Shown: piece after piece, positions 9,276 through 17,707 of the stretch | Layout of the letters: each line of letters opens with the position of its first letter | Numbering within the stretch: the stretch's first letter is position 1 | NCBI RefSeq assembly: GCF_000347035.1 | Contig: NZ_ANIJ01000022.1 | Location: 228,209 to 292,208 of the forward strand | Reading direction: 5' to 3' | Length of the DNA stretch: 64,000 bases | Origin: Leptospira sp. B5-022 | GTDB lineage: Bacteria > Spirochaetota > Leptospiria > Leptospirales > Leptospiraceae | Notes under the pieces: model-generated | Seen by the model: the letters and a program-made list of their open reading frames with translations, nothing else | Database searches by the model: none | What the model was told of the DNA's origin: nothing | Translations under genes and position numbers: made by a program

Positions 9276-10910
9276 CTAAGGAATTTTATATTCGCTAAAA
9301 ATTTTCTGTTTCGTCCGATTCCGAGAGAGTTTAAAGAACTCGTGAGGGCAGATCGGACGAGTGTCAGAAGACTCAGGAAGAACGATCGCTTCTTCCCCTT
9401 CGTTGTCATCCTCGGTAATTCCTAATGAGACCGAAACATTTCCGGACCTTTTCATTTCGGTATTGATCTGTAGAGAATACAGGTTTCCGTCTATATTCTT
9501 TTTTAATAATACTAATCGTCCGATCGAACTGGAATTGGAACGGTCCGCTTTTACGAATTGGATCTGTCCCGGATTCAATTCCCCTAACGGAGTGATTTCC
9601 GGTATTCTTAGAGGATCGTATAATTTTCTGAGAACATCCCCGTCCGTTCCCGCAGCAGGGAAAGGGAAATACTGGATCGTATCAGTTATATCCTGTAAAA
9701 AATCGGAAGCGCCACTTGTATCCGTTCCGGATTGTGCAAACTCGGGAGAAATATCCCCTAAAGATTGCCATAAGAATGCGGGATAAATTTTCTTAAAGAT
9801 CTCTGAACTGTCTGTCCCGACCGCGTTTTTTATTTCCTGGGAAGAATTCAGGTAATTGTCCGCACTCGTTTTGAATAAATGGAATAATCCGTATGCGTCC
9901 GAGGCTCTATACCCTTTAGGACCCTGGACCCCGGTCCTAAAAAACGTATTTCTAGAATCAGTATCGTTCCCGGAGATCATATATAAGTATTTCATGAAGG
10001 AGTATGCGAATGCGTAATCTACCAGAGAGTTAAATTTAGAACTTCCGAATATACTATTTCCGTTCACTCCTCTGGAGCATGCATTGGAATTCCGACCTCT
10101 ATAACAATTGATCCGATTGATCTGGGGAGAATAACCCGCGATATCTGCGGCTACTTCGCTGGTTCCTTCGTTGATCCAAGCCTCGTCCCTTCCTCCTCCT
10201 TGGCTCATGATCCTTGCCTCGTATTGGAATCGGATCAAATGTTGGTATTCGTGGGCGAGGGTGGCGAGGAATGTATCCGGTTTTCCTAAGGCAAGGTCGG
10301 AGTTCCGTACAGCGACCAGTTCCACACCGTCCATATACACAATATTCGAATAATTAGAACGGACCGCATAATTGGAATTATCCGGAAAATAATCCACCGG
10401 ATCGAAAAACCCTGCCACAAAAGAAGAACCGGTCTGGCTCCCGTCATGGATGTCGGATACTATAACTGCGACTTTTCCATCTCCATCTAGATCGTCTGAA
10501 AAACCGAAAGCCTCGCCGAGTCTTGGATAAATTTTAGAATCGAATTCTTGGGCGATATATTGGTAATCTAAAGCGGATTCTAAACCGTTAGTTGTGTAAA
10601 TATTTACGTGAGCACCTGAAGCTACTTTCTTGGTCTGCACACAGCTAGAACTGTTCTTTACAAGATTACGGATCCAGAATGTATTATTGCCGCCGCAAGA
10701 ACTAGATACTTGGGCTAAAGAAAGTAGATCGTCTATACTAGGTTCCGATTTGTCGTTTGTTCCGAGTGCGTCTTTGCTAACCACGCAGTCGGAAAGTATG
10801 AATATCAAACAAACCGAAAGTACGAACGTATGGAAAGATCTGCCTAATGGCATACAAAGGGACTTCCAATAACCGTCTCCGGTCAAAACCTTCATGATCT
10901 TTCCTATCAA
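9276..10910 (-). CDS. M30-like zinc metallopeptidase lipoprotein
   Basis: The protein has 544 residues, counted from the longest start; Met6 or Met20 are alternatives. A hydrophobic signal with spirochaetal lipobox LSDC (Cys about 42) predicts a lipoprotein. The zinc motif HEYQH (about 220-224) lies in LATLAHEYQHLIRFQYEAR. The downstream acidic ligand candidate is E248 in DEAWINEGTSEVAADIAGY. Both match the M30 (hyicolysin) arrangement. DLDGDGKVAVIVSD (about 140-153) resembles a Ca-binding loop. It is expected at the cell surface or periplasm, degrading protein. It is divergent from the lipoprotein gene at 10988. Confidence 0.87.
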   Translation of the reverse strand: MIGKIMKVLTGDGYWKSLCMPLGRSFHTFVLSVCLIFILSDCVVSKDALGTNDKSEPSIDDLLSLAQVSSSCGGNNTFWIRNLVKNSSSCVQTKKVASGAHVNIYTTNGLESALDYQYIAQEFDSKIYPRLGEAFGFSDDLDGDGKVAVIVSDIHDGSQTGSSFVAGFFDPVDYFPDNSNYAVRSNYSNIVYMDGVELVAVRNSDLALGKPDTFLATLAHEYQHLIRFQYEARIMSQGGGRDEAWINEGTSEVAADIAGYSPQINRINCYRGRNSNACSRGVNGNSIFGSSKFNSLVDYAFAYSFMKYLYMISGNDTDSRNTFFRTGVQGPKGYRASDAYGLFHLFKTSADNYLNSSQEIKNAVGTDSSEIFKKIYPAFLWQSLGDISPEFAQSGTDTSGASDFLQDITDTIQYFPFPAAGTDGDVLRKLYDPLRIPEITPLGELNPGQIQFVKADRSNSSSIGRLVLLKKNIDGNLYSLQINTEMKRSGNVSVSLGITEDDNEGEEAIVLPESSDTRPICPHEFFKLSRNRTKQKIFSEYKIP

Positions 10911-10987
10911 AAAAGAAACTAGCTTTACGCCTTGATCCTTTTTGTTAAGGTCAATAATTATTCAGGGTCGAATGGGAGCAAGGATCA

Positions 10988-11773
10988 TTGGCTAAAAAGG
11001 TTCCGAAGATTTGGAAATTTTTTTCCAAAAAATTTCAATATATCGTAATTTTTTCGTTAGGATATAATTGCGGATTTCGTCCTTCTCCCTTACACAAAGA
11101 TCCGATCCCGGGTCCACAAATTCCCGCATTCGATTCTGTCCCGGGAAGTGGAGAATATTTTTCCGAGATCAAAAAAATCCCAACCGGATTTTATATCAGG
11201 CAGGTGTATCTAAATCACTCCAACAAAAAAGAAATGTTGATCAGTCAACTAACGGTGAGCGGATCCAAAAATTGGGAAGAGACAAGGTTTGAGGGACAAC
11301 TAAATCTAGACGAGTCTGGAAAATATTTCAGATTTCGTCCCAGGCTTTGTCGGATGTTCACAAGTAAAAATCCGGGAGATCGTTGGACCTTAACTCGGGC
11401 TTACGAATGCGATCATTTCGAATTTCTAATACGGAAATCAGGTCCGGAGGATATTCGTTTAACTCCGGGTCCGGAAGGAGAAGAAGAGGGAATTCTTCTG
11501 AAAAAATCAAGATCATCCAATATTTCTCAGATCTCAGCGATCATTTTGAAGACGGATCCGGCTATCACAAGTATTTGGGGGATACGCCTTTCCAGAGTGA
11601 GAAAAGGTGCCAAGGCTATATTAGAAAAAAGAGATGGAAAGAAAACCGAATTGAATTCTCTGAAAACGGTAGAGACTACCGGAGAGATCAGGACTGAAAA
11701 ATCAATTCATGCAGAGCCTGGGGATATGATCTTATACACGAATCCCGGCGAAGCAAGGCCTCTCGCTTTATAG
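10988..11773 (+). CDS. Putative lipoprotein, unknown function
   Basis: The protein has 261 residues. The likely start is TTG at 10988, preceded by GGGAGCAAGGA, a good ribosome site. A basic N-terminus (AKKVPKIWKFFSKKF) leads into a hydrophobic stretch, and Cys28 in LGYNCGF is a plausible lipidation site. The rest is soluble and mixed, with no known motif. The end is rich in KK/RE and proline-glycine turns. It is divergent from the M30-like peptidase, with a 77-bp shared promoter region. Confidence 0.65.
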   Translation: MAKKVPKIWKFFSKKFQYIVIFSLGYNCGFRPSPLHKDPIPGPQIPAFDSVPGSGEYFSEIKKIPTGFYIRQVYLNHSNKKEMLISQLTVSGSKNWEETRFEGQLNLDESGKYFRFRPRLCRMFTSKNPGDRWTLTRAYECDHFEFLIRKSGPEDIRLTPGPEGEEEGILLKKSRSSNISQISAIILKTDPAITSIWGIRLSRVRKGAKAILEKRDGKKTELNSLKTVETTGEIRTEKSIHAEPGDMILYTNPGEARPLAL

Positions 11774-11810
11774 CCCGCCATGTGGGCTTCAGGAGCGAAG
11801 CGACTATAGA

Positions 11811-12515
11811 TCAATCCAATCCCGTTTCGGAACTAAAGATCTTACGTAAACCCGGCATGATCTTTACATAGGGTTGTATTTTTCTAAAGTCTGAAATTTC
11901 TTTGGCAGAAACATCCGAACCGTCCAGTTGTAAATGGACCAGGTTCGTAAGACCGTATAATGGACTTAAATCTTTTACTTGGGTCCCGCCCAAATAAAGT
12001 TCGATTAGGTTCGTACAATGTTCCAAAGGTCTTAGATCCTTGATCTGAGTGTGTTTTAGCTGCAAATGTCTCACACTACATCCGGATCCTAAAAAACCGA
12101 GATTGGAAATTTTGGAATCGGTCAATTCTATTCTAGTCAACCGATTCCAATACAGATATTTATTCAGATCTTGGTCGGTTAGTTCCGTTTGGTTTAGGAT
12201 CAGACTATCCAATTTTGCAAAACGATTTAATGGAGAAAGATCTTTTACGGAAGATCCTGAAAGGTGAATGGATCTTAATTTAGGAAGGTCCGATAAACCT
12301 TCCAATGATTTTATTTCTTTAGAATTTAGCTCTAGGACTTCCAATTCGGAGAATGCGGAAAGGTCGCTCCAACTCGGATTGTTTTCAAATCCCAACCATC
12401 TAATTTCTTTAGGATATTTACCTAAGACCTCACCTTCGGAATTTCGTACTGGGATAAGATGATTCGACTGGGAACAGGCGAATAAAAAATAGAGGATCAG
12501 AAAGGTTTTCCTCAT
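11811..12515 (-). CDS. Leucine-rich-repeat lipoprotein
   Basis: The protein has 234 residues. The short signal MRKTFLILYFLFACS has a lipobox ending at Cys14. From about residue 45 there are roughly six LRR units of the internalin-like type, for example LEVLELNSKEIKSLEGLSDL, then LRSIHLSGSSVKDLSPLNRF, then LIELYLGGTQVKDLSPLYGL. This is a protein-binding solenoid, expected to be exposed at the outer or inner membrane surface. It converges with the lipoprotein gene at 10988-11773, with 37 bp between the stops. Confidence 0.85.
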   Translation of the reverse strand: MRKTFLILYFLFACSQSNHLIPVRNSEGEVLGKYPKEIRWLGFENNPSWSDLSAFSELEVLELNSKEIKSLEGLSDLPKLRSIHLSGSSVKDLSPLNRFAKLDSLILNQTELTDQDLNKYLYWNRLTRIELTDSKISNLGFLGSGCSVRHLQLKHTQIKDLRPLEHCTNLIELYLGGTQVKDLSPLYGLTNLVHLQLDGSDVSAKEISDFRKIQPYVKIMPGLRKIFSSETGLD

Positions 12516-12536
12516 AAGATCGAATCTATTTCGGTC

Positions 12537-12620
12537 AGGAGTTCCTACAAGCAGTTTAAAATCGGATTTTTTACATCGACTTCACTCGGTTGTCATGTAG
12601 GAGTTCTTACAATCAATTTA
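12537..12620. repeat. Two imperfect 22-bp direct repeats with palindromic core
   Basis: Copy 1 (12537-12558) starts AGGAGTTCCTACAA; copy 2 (12599-12620) starts AGGAGTTCTTACAA. They differ at 3 of 22 positions and lie 62 bp apart. GTAGGAGTTCTTAC in copy 2 is close to a hairpin. They lie in the promoter region between the LRR lipoprotein gene and the Fur-family gene, so they could be regulator sites or dispersed intergenic repeats. Confidence 0.5.
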
Positions 12621-12723
12621 GAAACCGATTATTTTCCCTTCATTTGCAGGTTGGAATTCCAACGGGAATCGAGTTGACATCTGTCTCCTTTTTGGAGCAA
12701 GATAAGATTCGAAGCCGGTCTGA

Positions 12724-13122
12724 ATGGAAGAAGATAGAAAATCCGCCTCTCGAAACACTAAACAAAAGGGCGAGATCCTGAGAGTCATCCGTGATGCAAA
12801 AGGCCCTCTTTCCGTAAAGGAAATCCATGATATCTCCAAAAAATCCATACAGAATATAGGGATTGCCACCGTGTATCGGTCGGTGAACCATCTTTTAGAA
12901 TCCGGTTTGATCCATGAGATCCAATTACCCGGCGAATCTTCCCGTTTCGAGATCAGCCATCTGGATCATCATCATCATTTTCATTGTAAGATCTGTGACC
13001 GCGTCTTTGATGTGGAGATCTGTCCTTTCCCTATGGAAAATCTACCCAAGGGATTTTCATTAGATTCTCATGAAATTATCTTATACGGCGTTTGTTCCGA
13101 ATGTAATAACTCGACAAAATGA
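12724..13122 (+). CDS. Fur/PerR-family metalloregulator
   Basis: The protein has 132 residues. The N-terminal winged helix spans ILRVIRDAKGPLSVKEIHDI to IATVYRSVNHLLESGLIHEI. The C-terminal dimerisation domain has a His run (DHHHHFHCKICDRVFD). There are two CxxC pairs, C88/C91 and C124/C127, which form the structural zinc site of Fur/PerR/Zur proteins. It should bind DNA as a metal-dependent repressor. Fur, PerR and Zur cannot be separated by eye. Its stop overlaps the start of the next gene by 4 bp (13119). Confidence 0.92.
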   Translation: MEEDRKSASRNTKQKGEILRVIRDAKGPLSVKEIHDISKKSIQNIGIATVYRSVNHLLESGLIHEIQLPGESSRFEISHLDHHHHFHCKICDRVFDVEICPFPMENLPKGFSLDSHEIILYGVCSECNNSTK

Positions 13123-14705
13123 ATCCAAAAAAACTAAAATTTAAAATATTCTATTTAAGCATTCTATTTATCGCCTTATTTTCCTTAATCGATCGGATCG
13201 TATTGGATAATCTACTTTTCGGATTTCCGAATGAGTTGGAGTGGGATACCTCTCCTTGGTTCAATTTCTTAGAAAAAAGAAGAAGGATCCAATTCTCCGA
13301 AAATGAAAAAGGAGCCCTGATCGTAGGGAGCAGTGTGGCTCTTTATTCTTCACTTCCGGAAAGAATGAATGAAAAACTTAAAAGTTCATCCATCCGCACG
13401 GAGTTCTATTCCCACCCCGCTTTAACACCTTCCGATCTCTATTTTTATAAGGAAGATATAGTCTCCAAAAAACCCAAACTTGTGTTTTTCGTTTTAAATC
13501 CTGCCGATCTACAATTGGATTTTCTAATATCGGAAAAAGAAAGCGAAGCTAGACTTGCTCAATACAAACAAAATCTGATTTATCAGGAAAAGTCCATCAT
13601 CGACTTTCAAAATTTGGAATATTCCGAAAATACCTTAAACGATGTTTCCGCAAAAACAAGACATCAGAACAGGATGATCTATCCTGCTCAATATTTAAGG
13701 GAGAAGTATCAGAATATCCTGAATATCGGCAAATCCGCCTTTTTATCTCTTCTTTCTAGATCCCTGTTTTTAGTGGTCCGGTATAGAAGTTTCTTATACG
13801 ATCCTATGGACGCATGGATCGAAAACCACCTTAGAAGTGGGAGATCCTATCATTATTATACTGGGATCATTCCGGAAGAAGGGATATATCTAAGAGGATG
13901 GGCCAAACCGGAATTTTCGATCGATTGCGAAATAAAAAACGGAGTCTTTGAAGAGAGTGTATTCTTCCAAGAGAAAGGAACCACTCTTAGGATTTGGGGG
14001 GAAAGTAAACCGATATTATTCGATAAAACTTTTCCGAAGTCCGGTTGGCATACGATTAGGTTTGATGTTCCGGAAATGTCGGATAAGATCAAATTAAGAA
14101 TTGCTTCCGATAAAAAAATCTCCTCTTTACAAGTCGACTCCAGGATTTTCGGAACCGAAGAAATTTACGGGATCCGACTTTCTCAGAACTTCTGCAGAAA
14201 TAAGATCCGAAAACATATCTCTTATATTCGAATTCCCGGTATAGACGATACTAGGATCTCTAAAATGGATGATCAAACTTATTCCAAGGATTATACCGAA
14301 AGGATCTACGGCTATAAGGGAGAAAGTTCCAAAATGTCCAGGTTAGTCACCCTTAGAATGGCGAAGATCAAATTGGCATCCTCTCCGAAATTTTTTACTT
14401 GGTCCGAATTGGAGTATTTAAAAAAGGCGATCGTATATCTGGAGACACAAGGTATCCGTGTGATTCTCGTAAATTCTCCGGAAAATCCTTTTGAAAGAGA
14501 AGTATATGAATCCAGCCCTTGGTACAAAGGATATATTTCTTATTTGGAAAATTTAGGAACAGATAAGTATAAATTCAAAAATGCGGTATCCGATTTTACG
14601 GACAAAAGATCCTTTCTAGATCCTCACCATTTGACCTACCAAGCTTCCGAAAAATCCTCAGATTTGTATGCTGATTGGATCTTGGAAACATTAACGGAAA
14701 AGTAG
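13119..14705 (+). CDS. SGNH-hydrolase-like membrane-anchored protein (AlgJ/AlgX type)
   Basis: The protein has 528 residues. An N-terminal hydrophobic anchor (about residues 8-28) is followed by a large extracytoplasmic part. ALIVGSSVALYSSLPE (near residue 66) is a block-I-like nucleophile region. Near the C-terminus, SFLDPHHLTYQASEKSSDLY gives the DxxH pair. Together these suggest an SGNH acyl-transfer or esterase fold like AlgJ/AlgX partners of MBOAT acyltransferases. It is translationally coupled to the Fur-family gene and 1 bp from the next gene. It has no adjacent MBOAT. Confidence 0.62.
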   Translation: MNPKKLKFKIFYLSILFIALFSLIDRIVLDNLLFGFPNELEWDTSPWFNFLEKRRRIQFSENEKGALIVGSSVALYSSLPERMNEKLKSSSIRTEFYSHPALTPSDLYFYKEDIVSKKPKLVFFVLNPADLQLDFLISEKESEARLAQYKQNLIYQEKSIIDFQNLEYSENTLNDVSAKTRHQNRMIYPAQYLREKYQNILNIGKSAFLSLLSRSLFLVVRYRSFLYDPMDAWIENHLRSGRSYHYYTGIIPEEGIYLRGWAKPEFSIDCEIKNGVFEESVFFQEKGTTLRIWGESKPILFDKTFPKSGWHTIRFDVPEMSDKIKLRIASDKKISSLQVDSRIFGTEEIYGIRLSQNFCRNKIRKHISYIRIPGIDDTRISKMDDQTYSKDYTERIYGYKGESSKMSRLVTLRMAKIKLASSPKFFTWSELEYLKKAIVYLETQGIRVILVNSPENPFEREVYESSPWYKGYISYLENLGTDKYKFKNAVSDFTDKRSFLDPHHLTYQASEKSSDLYADWILETLTEK

Positions 14706-14706
14706 A

Positions 14707-15945
14707 ATGTCCGAATTCTTATCTAAATTTTTGCCGAATGAAAAACTAAAAGCGGAATACACTGCGGTTTTACAAAATCCTAAACTAATTACCGTCGTTT
14801 TTCTCGTTTTGTATTCCTTCTCCTCGATTTGTGTGTGGAAAAAATATTCTTGGAGTCCGAGTTCTCAGATAAATTTTGGGAAAGAATTTGCGGATCAAAA
14901 TAAAGAGCAAACTCCTCCGGGCGCGATCGTATTCTTAGGTGAGGAGGGGAACTTAGGTGCAGGCTACGACGGACAGATCTTTTATTATTATTCTAGAATG
15001 TTATCCGGCTTTAGCCTGGATTGGCCTAAAGGTTTTGAGACCAGTTTTAGGGCTCCTAGAATAGGTTATCCGCTATTAGTCTCTCCATTCGGCTGGTTCG
15101 GAATGTATGGGACCATCTTAGGGATGTATATACTGAATCTGGGGATTTTCTATCTTTCTTATCTTGCGATCCGAGACTTACTGCCGGACTCCAAAAAATA
15201 TGTAAGCGCATTCTATCTACTCTCGCCGTTCGCCTTAGGAAGTTATATTTTGCTCGTATCAGACACGGTAATGATGGGACTAAGCGTTCTAGCGTATTGG
15301 TCTTTTATCAAAAAAAGATTTATAACCTTCTCTTTACTCGCCGGTCTTGCCATTCTTACGAAAGAACAGGCTGTCTTTTTGTTTTTCCCATTGGGACTTG
15401 CCACATTATTCCAAAAGGAATTCAAAAAAAGTATCTGGGTGGCTTCCTCTTTGATTTTACCTGGGGCCTGGAGTCTCTATCTTAGGACCCAATTCCCGGA
15501 ATGGACCCCGGGAAGTTTAAGCCATTTCTTTGATCCGTTCGGCGGGCTTATAGGATATTTTGGGGAACTCCGACAGGCTCTCCTTTCAGAAGATAGGAAT
15601 TTTATCCTACTGATTAAAAAATTCTCCAGAATTCCATTGGTACTTCTGCTCGTATCCGGGACCTACCTGTTATTCAGAGGCGATTGGAAGAAAGGACTGG
15701 AATTTAGGTTAGGTTTTGGAATTCTTTTATTAACCGCGTATGCCGGAGGTTATATTCTTTACTGGGCCACTTACGAAAACGTTTCCAGAATGTTTACATT
15801 CAGCCTTCCGTTATTAATTTTTTGGGAAAAAGAAGATGATAACCTTCCGAGCGGAATCTATTGGGCTCTAACCGGCATTATTCTAGTTTCGTTTTTAATA
15901 AAATTGGCATTCGTTTCCAAACCCCTACGTCACTTGGTCTGGTAA
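14707..15945 (+). CDS. Polytopic GT-C-like membrane protein
   Basis: The protein has 412 residues with about ten membrane helices. The first periplasmic loop contains LGAGYDGQIFYYYSRML, with an acidic residue where GT-C glycosyltransferases carry theirs. LLAGLAILTKEQAVFLFFPL mid-protein is also typical of such enzymes. It lies directly after the SGNH-like gene in the same operon, so the pair may modify a surface glycan. The exact family was not recognised. Confidence 0.65.
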   Translation: MSEFLSKFLPNEKLKAEYTAVLQNPKLITVVFLVLYSFSSICVWKKYSWSPSSQINFGKEFADQNKEQTPPGAIVFLGEEGNLGAGYDGQIFYYYSRMLSGFSLDWPKGFETSFRAPRIGYPLLVSPFGWFGMYGTILGMYILNLGIFYLSYLAIRDLLPDSKKYVSAFYLLSPFALGSYILLVSDTVMMGLSVLAYWSFIKKRFITFSLLAGLAILTKEQAVFLFFPLGLATLFQKEFKKSIWVASSLILPGAWSLYLRTQFPEWTPGSLSHFFDPFGGLIGYFGELRQALLSEDRNFILLIKKFSRIPLVLLLVSGTYLLFRGDWKKGLEFRLGFGILLLTAYAGGYILYWATYENVSRMFTFSLPLLIFWEKEDDNLPSGIYWALTGIILVSFLIKLAFVSKPLRHLVW

Positions 15946-16007
15946 TTAGGCTCCTATCCCTGCGATTGTTTTTTTTGCGGTGAGTCTCTACAAAAATTTT
16001 CTTAGAC

Positions 16008-16035
16008 TTGATTCTTCTTATAAAAGAATTAGAAT
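16008..16035 (+). promoter_or_regulatory. Candidate sigma70 promoter with ~210-nt leader for the RRM gene
   Basis: TTGATT (16008-16013), a 16-bp spacer, then TAGAAT (16030-16035). Transcription from here would leave an untranslated leader of about 210 nt before the ATG at 16255. The rest of 15946-16254 contains no gene. Long leaders are common on cold-inducible RNA-binding protein genes, so the leader may regulate translation (inference). Confidence 0.5.
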
Positions 16036-16254
16036 GGTCTTATTGTAGGTCCGCTGTTCAGAAATCCGCACGTGTCATTGTAATCAGATCGGTGAAATCC
16101 GAGCTTTGCTTCTCTTAGAAACCCTGCTATCCGCGATTTTGCCGTCGTTCAAATCAATCCCGCTGTTCTTAAAGAGTGTTATGTCTTTATTGTTGGCGAA
16201 TTGGTCTCCCGTTTGCGAGTCGGAAGCTGCCTAAATTTTTTGTTCGAGGAAAGC

Positions 16255-16512
16255 ATGCAGAATCGCAAACTTTTTGTAGGAAATCTTAATTACTCAGTTC
16301 GCCAGCAGGAAATCAGTGACCTGTTCTCCAACTACGGAGAAGTAGCTTATGCGAAAGTAATTGAAGGTAAAGGATTCGGATTCGTGGAAATGGCTAGCGA
16401 GGAGCAAGCCGAAAACGCGAAGAACAGTCTAAACGGAACCGAGTTCAAAGGTAGAACTTTGAATATCGATATCGCAAAACCACAGACTTTCAACAAACCA
16501 AGAAGACATTAA
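16255..16512 (+). CDS. RRM RNA-binding protein
   Basis: The protein has 85 residues from the ATG at 16255, which follows GAGGAAAGC. The frame is open upstream to 16201, but that extension lacks RRM character. A single RNA-recognition motif is present: RNP2 is KLFVGNLNYSV and RNP1 is KGFGFVEMA, with a short basic tail. The closest concept is the small Rbp/cold-induced RRM proteins of cyanobacteria and spirochaetes. It is flanked by a long leader and a strong terminator, so it is monocistronic. A second RRM gene lies at 56511-56813. Confidence 0.93.
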   Translation: MQNRKLFVGNLNYSVRQQEISDLFSNYGEVAYAKVIEGKGFGFVEMASEEQAENAKNSLNGTEFKGRTLNIDIAKPQTFNKPRRH

Positions 16513-16520
16513 GATCTATT

Positions 16521-16548
16521 CTCGGGGAGGGTGACTTCCCCGAGTTTT
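16521..16548 (+). terminator. Rho-independent terminator of the RRM gene
   Basis: CTCGGGGA (16521-16528) pairs perfectly with TCCCCGAG (16537-16544). The stem can extend with GG/CT toward a 4-nt loop, and TTTT follows. It starts 9 bp after the RRM stop. It may also serve the convergent DUF4269 gene. Confidence 0.85.
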
Positions 16549-16558
16549 CCTATCCATT

Positions 16559-17041
16559 TTACTTTTTCTCATATCCCAAAAGGGAAGTGTATGGATCTCC
16601 TTCCAGGCCCAAAAGTTCCGCAAATGCCGCTTCGGTACTTTTTCCGGCTTTCTTTTTTTCCATAACGGACAATCTAAAAGTCTCTCCCTTTTCTTTCAGG
16701 ATCTTCTCTTCAATAATCATATGCAGATACGCGATCTGTTTTTTGGGAGGAAAGCGTTGCGCCACAATTTCCACTTTTTCTGATCCCAATCGGAATCTAC
16801 AAATGAGAGAGGGGACATTACCCAGAACCCTTTCCGAAAGTTGAAAATTCGGATAAGAAGAAAAAGACTCTAAAACTTTCAGCAGAGAAGGTTTTAACTC
16901 GCAAATAATATCTATATCGGAATCAGGAAGATCCACTCCGATCGGAATGGAACCTACGAATTCTGGAGAGAATTCGGAAAGGGTTTGCAGAATGTGATGG
17001 TCTTTTAGAAGTGAAGCACAATCCGAAAATCGGTTTGTCAT
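16559..17041 (-). CDS. DUF4269 nucleotidyltransferase-like protein
   Basis: The protein has 160 residues and begins with MTNRFSDCASLLKDHHILQT. The N-terminal FVGSIPIGVDLPDSDIDIIC has the G-S...DxD pattern of the nucleotidyltransferase fold used by DUF4269. The C-terminal part, STEAAFAELLGLEGDPYTSL, is also family-typical. The enzymatic activity of the family is not established. It lies 18 bp downstream of the acidic protein gene and is probably co-transcribed. Confidence 0.8.
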   Translation of the reverse strand: MTNRFSDCASLLKDHHILQTLSEFSPEFVGSIPIGVDLPDSDIDIICELKPSLLKVLESFSSYPNFQLSERVLGNVPSLICRFRLGSEKVEIVAQRFPPKKQIAYLHMIIEEKILKEKGETFRLSVMEKKKAGKSTEAAFAELLGLEGDPYTSLLGYEKK

Positions 17042-17059
17042 CCGGACAAAAGTAGGCGA

Positions 17060-17413
17060 TTAAACGCCTACTTCTTCCTCTGCGTCCTCGTTTTCTTCTT
17101 CTACGTTTAGAAGTTCCACGAGCTCTTTATAGGCTCTTTCTTTTTCTACAACGCCTGTTTTCTTAATCGCTTTTTTGAGGACATCGTCCCATTTCTTCTG
17201 GGGAAGGATCACTTGCATCTCTTCCAAAACTTCCAGAATATTGATATCGTCCTTTGTATTAAAGATCTCTGTAGCGTCGTAACGGAATAATCCGGAAAGT
17301 TGATCGATAAAATCGCCGACTCCGTTTCCGCCTCCGCGTTTATCTAGGGCCTCTTGTTTTTTTTGTGCTTTGCGGAGATCTCTTTCTCGTCTCTCCAATT
17401 CGGTTCGTTTCAT
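17060..17413 (-). CDS. Charged coiled-coil protein, unknown function
   Basis: The protein has 117 residues from the ATG at 17413, which has a GAGGG ribosome site 8 nt upstream. The frame continues to 17509 but without a better site. A basic, helical N-terminus (MKRTELERRERDLRKAQKKQ) is followed by a glycine hinge and then an acidic helical domain ending EEENEDAEEEVGV. No family was recognised. It looks cytoplasmic, possibly a Leptospira-specific accessory protein. Confidence 0.65.
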   Translation of the reverse strand: MKRTELERRERDLRKAQKKQEALDKRGGGNGVGDFIDQLSGLFRYDATEIFNTKDDINILEVLEEMQVILPQKKWDDVLKKAIKKTGVVEKERAYKELVELLNVEEENEDAEEEVGV

Positions 17414-17707
17414 AAAAGAACCCTCTCTTATCGGCTCTACCTGCCATAATTTCGAATTCAGCTCAGGGGCAAAGAAAAAACCCTTTGAAAACTGATTAGA
17501 AAAACCCATGTAAGCTGCCGATCTGGCGGAAGATTGGATTTGATTTGCAAAAGTTCCCTTTTAAAGGGAGGAAAATTCCGTAGAATCAGTCCAAACTTTC
17601 ATTCCTATAAAATTAGACCGGCATAAAAGGAAAATTCTTTCCAAAGAACGGATGTTTTCGGCCTTTTTCGTACAACCGTTTTTGAAAAAGTAGGATGCTC
17701 TAACCGA

